Both the position numbers and the translations under genes were made by a program. 64,000 nucleotides of DNA, taken from the NCBI GenBank assembly GCA_047967505.1, contig CM106538.1, one strand, 5' to 3'. Shown here one piece after another: positions 55,106 through 64,000 of this stretch (positions within the stretch are counted from its first letter, which is position 1; each line of letters opens with the position of its first letter). This stretch comes from Dipteris shenzhenensis. Lineage: Eukaryota > Polypodiophyta > Polypodiopsida > Gleicheniales. The notes beneath the pieces are model-generated. The model was not told the origin of the DNA, did not search any database, and saw only the letters and a list, made by a program, of their open reading frames with translations.

Positions 55106-56430
55106 CAACTGGAAGTGGGGGTGTGCCACTATAAAAAATATGTATATCTCTTTTAGTAGGGTCTGACCATAAGTGACCCCTAACCACACACCAAGCCTGA
55201 TGATTGAATTGGTGTACAATGAAATCCTCACTAGGAAAGGTACATAGCCATGCATCAAGATACAAAAAATCAAACTTGTGTGTGCATCTGTCCAAATTAA
55301 TATCACCTTGAACCAAAAAGAATAGAAAGCACAAAGCATGATAGGGAGACTAGGTTGAAGAATCCTATTACAGGGCATGAATCTAGAAACCCACCATACC
55401 ATCAATAGCTAAAGTTTGAATCCTAGGCATGACTTGTCTAACAATCTCACTGTCTATCATCTCGGGTGACCAAACCTCACCCTCGGGAAAGCAAAAATTG
55501 CAAGAGGTGGAGCTTGAGATGTGGGCCTATTTCGAGGAAATTGAAGAGCCATGTACTCCGTGATCTCTCCTGACCATCTGTAAAAAATGGAATCAGCTCA
55601 AGATAAAGATAACCTACCTCTACATCACCTCAAGAGAAAAGGGTCCCAAAATTGGAGGGGAGATCATGATTAGCCATCCTAGAGGCAATCTTGGAGACAC
55701 TCCTCTATAGAGAAACTATCTCCTTAAGACTGGAATCAATAACTAAGGCAAAGGACTGATATGGTGATGCTATGCTCCTTTTCATACTCCATCTTGTGGC
55801 TTTCTAACTCCTTAATTGGGTACTTTGCCTCTTGATGGGCCCTGGGTTTAGATTTGGCTTCATGGATTCCAAATCCTGGTTGCACTCTTTAACATCCATG
55901 ATTTGGCTTCTATTTCTCTTGGTTGAATAGGAAACATATGTGGCATATCCATGCTTGGATGTTTTTATTAAATGATGGATAGCAAACATCCATCCTTGCT
56001 AAAGAGCCTAGTTGCATCCATAAAAAATCCTTGTTATAGCTTTGATAAAAACATCCATGCCTGGTTGCACTCATATCTCTCCTAATGATGAATAGTGGGC
56101 TCCAAAGTCCTAGATGGATTTATTGGCTTCAATAATTTTGATGGCTTCCAAGTCGTGGTTGAACTCATTGCCTTTGATCTCTCCTAGTGAGTTCTAAGCT
56201 CCAAATTCCTAGATGGATTTAGTGGCTTTGATCTTTGCTTGATGACTTGTGGGCTTTGAGTTGCAGGTGGACCTCGTGAGCTTGTAGTCATCTTGGCACA
56301 AGGTCCTATTGGGTTGGGGACCACGGACTTGACAAGCCAAGTTGGTTAGTGCCTTGAATATGCAATTGCATGGATGGAATTAATGACCTAAAAATTTCTA
56401 GATCAGCCTTAGAGGATGATCACAGTTATT
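55106..56430. other. No gene; scraps shared with later LINE copy
   Basis: The text near 55906-55955 (TTCTATTTCTCTTGGTTGAA, ATAGGAAACATATGTGGC) also occurs at 59926-59965 within the LINE endonuclease-like region, so it is a LINE-derived scrap. An imperfect repeat of about 95 bp (CCTAGATGGATTTA) lies at 56090-56240. Confidence 0.4.
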
Positions 56431-56479
56431 CCTCCTAATGGAGCCCCTATGTTTTCCACCCATTTCAATAGTTATGAGA

Positions 56480-56740
56480 GACACACCCACTCTGGATTTT
56501 CCTTTGTTTAAGAGAGTAGGCACTCCTTTTCAGCTTTTGCAACATAGTGTTGTGACCATATCTAGCTTATTGTGGAGAATTTTCAAAGTCCATTCCCTTT
56601 GTTTAAGAGGGACTTACCCACTCAGGATCTTCCTTTGCTTAAGAGAGTGGGCACCCCTTTTCCCTTTTCATAGTTATGAGGGACACACCCACTTAGGTTG
56701 TTCCTTTGTTTAAGACAGTAGGCAATCCTTTTCCCTTTTT
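56480..56740. repeat. Imperfect triplicate of about 70-120-bp units
   Basis: Three units share ACCCACTC(T/A)GGAT or ACCCACTTAGG, TTCCTTTG(T/C)TTAAGA and GTGGGCACCCCTTTT variants, starting near 56480, 56606 and 56676. A related scrap occurs near 58785-58880. Confidence 0.6.
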
Positions 56741-56744
56741 TTTT

Positions 56745-57650
56745 TGGGTTAAAAAAAAAGTTGTATTATATTATATCATCATCATAAATATTCAAAGTAC
56801 ATGTTCTTTAGCATAGAATAGCCAGTCCCCATGGGGAGAAGTTTCTTTACCAAAACATTTCTGACAGATACTCATGAGCTTGAGGGCTTTTGAAATTGTC
56901 ATAGCAGTAGCAGAGTTAAAAGAGAGGTACATATGAATCATCTGTGTCTTCATCATTAAAATAGTCAGAGTAGTTGAAGTTCTCTAAATCATGAGAGCTG
57001 TTAGAGTCATCTGTGGCAGTAGCCTGGGCTTCACTGGGTGACATTGGCTCCTTCTTTACAGTTGGAGGGGGGTCCTCTTTAAGAAAATCAATAAACTCAA
57101 GGGGGATTTCAAAAGGTGTGGTGTTGTCAATCCCAAAAAGCTTTGAATATGGTCTTGAAGGTTAGCATTAAAGAGGGCAGCCTCAGTTCTAAATTGGTTT
57201 ATCATTTCTATAATTTTCCTTTGGTCCTGTTCAGCCAATTGAGAAAAAGCAAGTCTGCATACAACACAATTTGATTAAACTGGAAATTGTTTCTGGTTAT
57301 CCAAATAAACCAAAGTGCATGTGCTCTGATAGGTGTTAATAATTCCTGTTTGTCCTTGCAGAGTCTTCTAGTCATATGGCCTTCCAATTTATCAGCTCCC
57401 CTATTTCAAGTTGTACTATTTTCCACACCTTTCTAGCAACAGGGCAGGCAATAAAGAGGTGGAAAATATTTTCATTTGTATAGGGGCACCTCATGCATTT
57501 GCCATTTCCCTTTCCAATCCTCACTCTATTGTTAGTCCACATAGCTTTATGTATTATTAGCCAAAGCAAGGCAGACATTTTGTTAGGGATTGAGCTTGAC
57601 CAAATGGAACAAAATCTGAATTTCCATTTGCCCTTAGAGTCCTATAGTTT
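56745..57650 (-). pseudogene. LINE 3' part: zf-RVT domain and C-terminus
   Basis: The minus strand at 57620-57372 reads MSALLWLIIHKAMWTNNRVR, KCMRCPYTNENIFHLFIACP and ARKVWKIVQLEIGE: the zf-RVT domain (C-x2-C ... H-x4-C) found at the end of plant LINE ORF2. A Glu/Asp/Ser-rich C-terminus follows (SPSEAQATATDDSNSYDLEN, about 57040-56930). A T-rich/A-rich patch at 56739-56760 may be the tail. It points opposite to the RT fragment next to it. Confidence 0.7.
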
Positions 57651-57651
57651 C

Positions 57652-58640
57652 CACCTAGTATTAAGGACCGTGCAGAGATCTCCAATGTCTTCGAGGCTGT
57701 CAAGGTGATGGCAGATGGAAAAACACCAGGAGAGGATGGATTGCTAATTGAATGTCAATAATGGGAATCTGCCTACTCATATTAATGGGGGTGTTATTAA
57801 ACTTATTCCTAAGGAAGGGGATAAGGAAGAGCTAACTGGAGGCCTCACTTTGCTAAAACACTAGCTCTGAGAGTAAAGAATAGAAGTGAATACTTCCAGA
57901 GTAGAAAGGCTTCTTCTTGAATCCGTTATCAATATCTGGGAGGGATGTGAGAGAAACAAAGCAGGTTGACTTTGATAAAGCATATGATAGACTTGAATGG
58001 GACTTCATCATCCAGACTTTGGCTAATATGGGCCTTGGCATATATTAAACTCCTTCTCACTAATGCTTTAGCCAAAAGATTTGTGTCAATGGGATCATGA
58101 TCCTTTATCCTCAAAAGGTCTATAACCCAGGGTTGCCCATTGCTCCTTTACTTTTTGCAATTGCTTCAACATCAGAGTCAAGAAGGAAAGGTGAAAGGCA
58201 TTGAGTTACCTTATATGCCAACCGTTTGTAAAGCTTCTGGTTCTAAAATCAACCACTCCAAAACTGGATATGCAACTCAAAGGGGATGAACAGGCTACTA
58301 GAGAATCAAACATAGCACAGTCTTCAGATTATTGGATACCCATGTTCTTGAATAGGTTTCAAAACAAGATTGAGAAATGGAGAGGGTTCCAGGCTAGTCT
58401 AGCTGGAAGAAGAATTGTTCTCAACCACTGCATATAACTTATTGTCTAAATTTGTAGATGGGAGTTCTGTATCAAACCAAGTAGGAAGGAGGCATAAATG
58501 TGATAGATATAGAGCAGGCTGCTCTGAAACTATCCTCAACTTGGATAATTAAGGAATGTCAAATCCCTAAGACCTCTAAGAGCTCCCAAGTGGAAAAAGT
58601 ACCCTATGCTATCAGCTATATGTAACCTTGAACCCTGCAG
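57652..58640 (+). pseudogene. LINE RT fragment, inverted relative to its 3' part
   Basis: The plus strand reads AEISNVFEAVKVMADGKTPG, a broken linker, QVDFDKAYDRLEWDFIIQTL (first catalytic Asp), VNGIM, GLPIAPLLFAIA, then SWKKNCSQPLHITYC and INVIDIEQAALKLSSTWIIK. Motif order is normal, with several stops; the ADD box is not seen. Its start abuts the zf-RVT piece on the other strand. Confidence 0.7.
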
Positions 58641-59439
58641 AGCTAAAGGTAGTTAGCTTTGGATCTCACTTTTAAAAGGGACTGCAATGCTAGGGTTAGA
58701 GCTGAAACCAGATTAGGAGAGAGTTCAGTTTAAATAACCAAAGCTAGGCACTTGTCTTGAATAGAATTCAACATTGGTTTACGATAGAGAGTAGGCAATA
58801 CTTTTCAATTTGTGCAATATAGTGTCGTTACCATATCTAGCTGATTGTGGTGGAGACTTTTCAGAGTCTACTCCCTCCACTTTTAGACAATCCTCCTAGG
58901 CCACTAGGCTTTAGTAGCACATTGATTTTTTAGCTTCAATGGACTTTTTGCCCCTTACTTATGCTAGGAAATTAACTACACATGGGGAATACTTGTATCA
59001 CTTATAGGTCTAGAAAGCAATTCCAAGCTTCCTTGTTTCACAAGAAGAACCATTAGCTAGAATATTCAAGGGTTGGATGATGTTCCCCATCATGGATTAT
59101 TTTTTCATGTGAGTTTCGTTAAGAAGTGAAAATTTTATATTGTCATCAAAAGTTTGTATGCTCTAATAAAAATAAAATTTGAAACATTCACTAAGATTTG
59201 AAACTCTTATGCAAAAATTTTAAAAGTTTCGCTAGGAGTTATATATTTTATCTAGAAATTCAAAAGAAAATATATAAAATTGTACTATATTTTGCTAATA
59301 TCATGAAAATAAAAAAATTATCTTAATAAACATTCGCTAATATTTTATATTAATATAAAAGTATAGCTTCAATAAAAACATCCATGTTCCTCATTGCCAT
59401 TGTAGATAATTGATTCATAATCAGCTAGATCTAGGTATT

Positions 59440-60200
59440 TTAGATGGTTCTAGAGATATTATTTTTCTTCAAGAACACAAGTTTAATGATGTGGCTAGCC
59501 AAAAATCGGGCAACCTTCTTTCTATTTGAACTTTTTAGTTAGGTGTATCAAGTGGCACTAGGGGAGAGACTTGCATATTAATTTCAGCTTCCATTGATTC
59601 TCTAGTTGTTGGTTGTCATCCATTCTAGAGCTCAATGGATTATTCTTGCTCTTGATGGGCACAAAATTGGTTTTCTTGGTTATGTGTGTCTAGTAACAAT
59701 AATGAACATATAGTGTCTTGGCAAGAATTACTTTCATGAATTTAGATGGTATATTCATGGATCATTTTGGGGTGACTTTAATATGGACCTGCTCACATAT
59801 TAAAAAGGGGTATAGAAGGTGGCATTCACTCTCCTTTGCAAGCCTCATGGGATGCACTCATTTTCACTTCAAAGGTAGAAATGTTGGCCTGATAATGTTT
59901 CTCATGCTTTCCACCACCTTGCTTCTATTTCTCTTGGTTGAATAGGAAACATATGTGGCCTATCCATGCTTGGAGCAATAGATTCTATGTTGATGATTAG
60001 GGTTTAAATAGAGGTGGCACTATCTGTATTGCCCCAAGGGTTTCCACTTTGGAATACTTTCCTTTTGAGCTGTATGTCTTCTCACAATCAATTAATGATA
60101 GGATTTTAGTAGAGGAGGATCTCATTGACGATTCTTGTTCTCCAATTTCTTTGGTAGTGATGATATTACATGCCCATGTTTTAATCATTTATATCCAGGA
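59440..60200 (+). pseudogene. LINE endonuclease-like fragment
   Basis: The plus strand reads GSRDIIFLQEHKFNDVA (resembling the LQE-motif of APE endonucleases), then scattered pieces to GLNRGGTICIAPRVSTLEYF, PFELYVFSQSINDRIL and ISLVVMILHAHVL. Stops are frequent. The later copy at 62090-62600 repeats part of it (SLICIAPKISI). This is a low-information assignment. Confidence 0.45.
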
Positions 60201-60639
60201 CTAGTAGACATGATTCTCTTAGGCAAGAGGTAGCCATCCATCAACTAGTTGTTAGCCTTGGAGAGTGACGAATAGGAAGGGATTTCAGAAGGTATGGAAG
60301 GAATGATTCCTAGCTCCTCTACTTTATTTGTTTAATCTCCTTCCTTAGATCTCAAAGAGATGATATTATTGACTTGAAGCTCCCCATCAAATAGGATGAG
60401 GAGCTCTTAGACAATGGGCTTGCTAGTTATTTGGATGCCTTACCACCTCTTTTAGGTTGGCCTTTATAATTGATAATGTTCATACTTAGTACAAAAATAT
60501 ACTTTAGGCACATCTTCTTTTCTAATTTGTACATGGTGATATCCAGATTTTGAATTAAATTTATTAAATATTTAGCCCATTGCAATTGATCAAAGAGATC
60601 ACCAATGTAATGCTGAGATATGGTGCCATGAGCACATAG

Positions 60640-60850
60640 ATTAAAGGCTAATGTGGACTACATGATGTGGAGATGTGGATTGAGGACATCCACAAGGAGA
60701 GATGTGGATCAGAGGATCCCACATGTGTTGACTATTCAAAGAGCTCTCTCTATATAAGAAGCCTATCATGTATTGCTGATTACATATTGCAATAGATTGA
60801 GTGTTTGCTTCCCTATGTCTCTCTTGTTGTGCTTTGATCCTCCTTGATCC
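60640..60850 (+). promoter_or_regulatory. LTR-like promoter segment with TATA box
   Basis: TATATAAG lies at 60751-60758 after a CT-rich lead, and about 70-100 bases later comes TCTCTTGTTGTGCTTTGATC, a layout typical of plant LTR promoters and leaders. LTR ends were not resolved. Confidence 0.35.
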
Positions 60851-60973
60851 CATATTTTGTCATGTAAGACATAGGATATTTATTTCTTATTGTGATATCA
60901 ATAATCTATGCATGAGTATCCTTTTTCTTTACCAATAATATTGGTAAAGACCAAGGTGAGCTACTTGGTTGAA

Positions 60974-61195
60974 TTAGGACTTTTCTAATTCAGTTATTTG
61001 TCTTTTTACTTCACGTTCTCTCACATAACTAAGTCTAGAAGGGGATTTACAAACCTGGGTAGATCCAAGAAATGTATCTATTTTATTATATACTTCTCTC
61101 TTAGGGGATAAATCATCATACAAGTTAGATGGAAAAACATCTTTAAATTCAACCATCAAATCATTGAAAGAAGGTTTATCTTTTTTTAACAACAT
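60974..61195 (-). pseudogene. Ty3/gypsy pol fragment (RT N-terminus)
   Basis: The 73-residue minus-strand frame reads FNDLMVEFKDVFPSNLYDDL, SPKREVYNKIDTFLGSTQVC and KSPSRLSYVREREVKRQITE. It matches the start of Ty3/gypsy RT (YxDVFP..LP.GLPP.R...H.I...PG..P....YR.S..E..E). Only this first segment survives. Confidence 0.7.
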
Positions 61196-62089
61196 TAAGT
61201 TTAAGTTTATATTTTTTCAAGTGCAAAAGATATAAAATTATGAACAAAAATAAAATCACAAATATATACCTCACATTCTTGTTGGTGTAGAAGTCACTCC
61301 AATTTCATCAAACAAATAAGTGGAGAATTAGGGACATTATGTTTCTCTTGAATAACATGATGTAATTATTTAAATAACTCCACTGTACAAGCTATGTCCA
61401 ATACTATAGCCATTATTGACCTAGAGCAATATCTATTTTGCTGAGATGCATAATTCAAATGTCCAAAGCATCTTTATGGATTTGAATATCCACCTCTATA
61501 TTATGGTGCCCTCTACCTTTTTATCACTATCCTTTTCAAGAAAGAGTACATAATTATTTGTTCTTGCATCTCTCAAGCATTATTTATCTATTTTTTTGGG
61601 TTTCAATTCCCCTCACTTGTGGAAACGTTTCAATATCATTGGATATTTAATAGACCCAATGCGTGGGTTTTATCTGGAAAAGGTAATGTATTCTCCCTCA
61701 ACAAGGTAAATGTAAACGAAAGATCTACTGATACATTCCCTGAAGAGATTCCTGAATTATACAAATAATATAATCTTCTGTTACCTTGTGAAAAATGAAC
61801 TAGATTCGTGGATACTGCATAGGAAAAACTGTGACACCCTTAAGATTAATAAACAATTACTGACTCAATATCTAGTGACAAATAAAATTATTTCCAAGTA
61901 TGAATCAAAATTAAATTCCAATTATGATTCATTGAGCCATGGGATTAATCACGAATTCCCCCTAAAAGAAGAATATAATCTTTTGTCATACCTACTTTGG
62001 ATTCGTCAAAATGATTTATCGAGTTGTAGGCACTTGGAGTCTCGAGCAACTTTAACTTCTCAACAACTAACAAGTAGTTTTTGGATGGA
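61196..62089. other. No gene recognised
   Basis: AT-rich sequence. The open frame 61788-62192 (+) is not recognised upstream of the LINE-like text. Confidence 0.3.
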
Positions 62090-62900
62090 TGATGCCTTTG
62101 AAACTTTGCCTCATTTTCTCTTGCTCTTGTGGTCAAATAGGAAGCTGCATATGCCCAGCATGCATGGATTAATAGGAACAGAGGTAGTTTGATATGCATT
62201 GCACCAAAGATTTCCATTTAGATTACACTTTTGGTGGTTTTTAAAATTTTTGAGCCTATTGCAAGGTGCCATTCTACTAGTATTAGGATTTTGGATGCCT
62301 TGCATGTAGATGGCCTCACAAGTGATTTTTTGTAGATTTGGGTGTCTCATTTATAGGGTTGATTGTCTTCTTGTGCACATGTGGTGAAGCCCTATACTAT
62401 TTGCTAGCACCAGGAGATATGATATTCTTAGGCAGGCCTCCATACGCAGCTAGCAGTCCTTTAGAGGAAACAGAAAAAAAGTCCTATAGATGCTTTGATT
62501 CCATAGTACCTTGTTGTCAATAAATTATTTTTCTCTACCCTTGGCCCGAGACACAGTAGAGAAAGTTTTTCTCAGATTATTGATTTTGTATCTCATCATC
62601 AACAAGTAAAGGGTCCGTCGATATGTCTATTTATGTGGTACTCTACGCATGGATGGAGTAAGTGGCTCCATTCCCATGTGCACAATCTTTAATCTCTCCT
62701 AAAATTCATGGAACTGGCCTTCAGTGGAATTATTAGTCATTTCATAATAAGCTAGATCCATATACATAAGGGCTAGGGTCTTTGCTGCAGAGAAACTTGA
62801 AATCCTTTACATTTGTGTCTAATAATAAATATTTATCTAATTCCTATCTAATTTTGGTTCCACAAAACCGTCCTCTTCCTTTTGATTTTCTGCTACGATA
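62090..62900 (+). pseudogene. L1-type LINE EN-RT linker fragment
   Basis: Plus-strand text at 62440-62620 (CAGTCCTTTAGAGGAAACAG, TCTACCCTTGGCCCGAGACA, GAGAAAGTTTTTCTCAG) is a diverged copy of the minus-strand text at 6500-6290 in the first LINE (CCCTTTAGAGGGAAGAC, TCTACTCTTGACCTGAGGCA). Upstream, SLICIAPKISI resembles the fragment at 59440-60200. Broken by many stops. Confidence 0.55.
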
Positions 62901-64000
62901 GTGAGGTGGTAGTTCCCTATTTGAAACATAGTTTGAATATCTATACACATAACATATTCTCTACCACCAATAAAGAATGTGGGGAGGACCAAAATAGGAA
63001 TGAACTATGGATCCTCTAAGTTTGAAGGATCATGGAGACTAGAAACCACTTCGGAGGTTTCTCTTCTCTCTGCTTCAATATCGACCCCTTATTGACCAAA
63101 TCAATTAACACCTTCCATGCTTTGGTGGCATTTGGATTTAGGCAAGTGTGCATGCTAGTATGACCGATGCTATAGCCCTTGTGACAACAATGTTTCAATT
63201 TTGACTCCTGTTAGTGGGAAGGGACCTATTGATGTGCTTAGACTCAAGGATAATGTATTATATCAGTACTCAAAACCTTGGTTGAATCAATTGGTGAGGA
63301 TGAAGTGGTTTTGAGGCTGGGTGCTGCTTTAGAATTATAGCAAGAGACTATGTACTTTGAGGATTACCTTCCCCAGTTGTCTGGGAGCATGTTTTTGTGT
63401 AGTTTTCCACTATAGAGGGAAAGGGAGGGGAAAGGTTCTTGTGTAACTCCCCTGTCCGATTGTGGAACTTCATTAGGCTTTTACCTTGGGGGACAACTCA
63501 TCATACGTGGAACCCAAATGCATAAATTACCATCATAAATGTTTTGGGCCCGTAGTTTACTTGGATTCTATTTGTCTATGTGGGGGTGGTCGATTGGGTA
63601 GAGGTGGTGGTCAATGTTGAGGACATTTGGGCAAACATATGTGCTTTTGCCCTTCGTAATAGCCTTGTCATTTGTTGTCTCGACTTCGTGCCCATGTTAG
63701 GGCCAATGCCACTATTCATTTGTTGTCATGGGGCTCGTATCCGTTTGGTCAATGACCCATGTTTTTACCAAGAAGGTGAGGTTTTTGTGTGACCTTTTTC
63801 GATCTCTTCATCATGTCCACGCTGCCATCTTTTTACCAAGGAGGTGAGGTTCTTGTGTGGATCCCCCCTTTGGTCTCTTTGTTGGTTGGCTCGCCATTCA
63901 TCTTCTTGGAATCTTGTGTGCTAAAAGGATGTGAAAGTGCACAATACTCACCACTATACTACAACAACTCGTCACTTACTTGCATGAGTGGCAACCTTGT
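62901..64000. other. No gene recognised
   Basis: Short ORFs only. A small imperfect direct repeat (ACCAAGAAGGTGAGGTTTTT and ACCAAGGAGGTGAGGTTCTT) lies near 63768 and 63834. Confidence 0.35.

Overview
The window looks like nuclear DNA from a large, repeat-rich land-plant genome. Evidence for this: two or three LTR elements whose primer-binding sites match plant initiator-Met tRNA, L1-type LINEs with plant-style zf-RVT ends, a Ty3/gypsy fragment, long simple repeats and very few host exons. Low gene density and the TE-linked protein families suggest a fern or another large-genome plant (fern, lycophyte or gymnosperm). Nothing seen fixes the taxon, and no bacterial or organellar gene layout is present.

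Layout. 1-8.8 kb: a decayed DUF7869-like gene (+), a 298-bp LTR, an L1-type LINE remnant (-), and an LTR edge with primer-binding site. 8.8-10 kb: an ORF1-only LINE derivative (-). 10.35-11.18 kb: two exons of an unidentified host gene (-). 11.9-19.5 kb: a Ty1/copia element (-) with both LTRs, PBS, PPT, gag-protease and pol C-terminus. Its integrase-RT-RNase H block is inverted, and inside that block the piece carrying the YVDD box is flipped again. A short insert in the RT is packed with small hairpins. 19.5-21.4 kb: unannotated DNA with a long fold-back. 21.4-28.1 kb: a non-LTR retrotransposon (-) with ORF1, endonuclease, RT and zinc-finger end, lacking the RT catalytic box, plus a second ORF1-only element and a G-rich minisatellite. 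29.4-30.5 kb: a third ORF1-only element (+), tandemly duplicated. 35.6-36.0 kb: the best host gene, a RanBP2-type zinc-finger protein on two phase-0 exons. 39.4-42.6 kb: a copia gag start running straight into a satellite of about 180-bp monomers, most with an internal dyad. 50.8-54.3 kb: nested repeats around a multi-stop pseudogene of a TE-like family. 54.4-62.9 kb: LINE and gypsy fragments, one with a twin-priming-type inversion.

How the parts relate: almost all coding signal is decayed mobile DNA. The ORF1-only elements share a 3' terminal module with the full LINE, which suggests mobilisation in trans by a LINE reverse transcriptase. Local tandem duplication (51, 62, 63, 70, 72, 160, 217, about 420 and 477 bp) recurs across the window. 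All gene identities come from reading translated sequence and remembered family motifs; no database search was possible.
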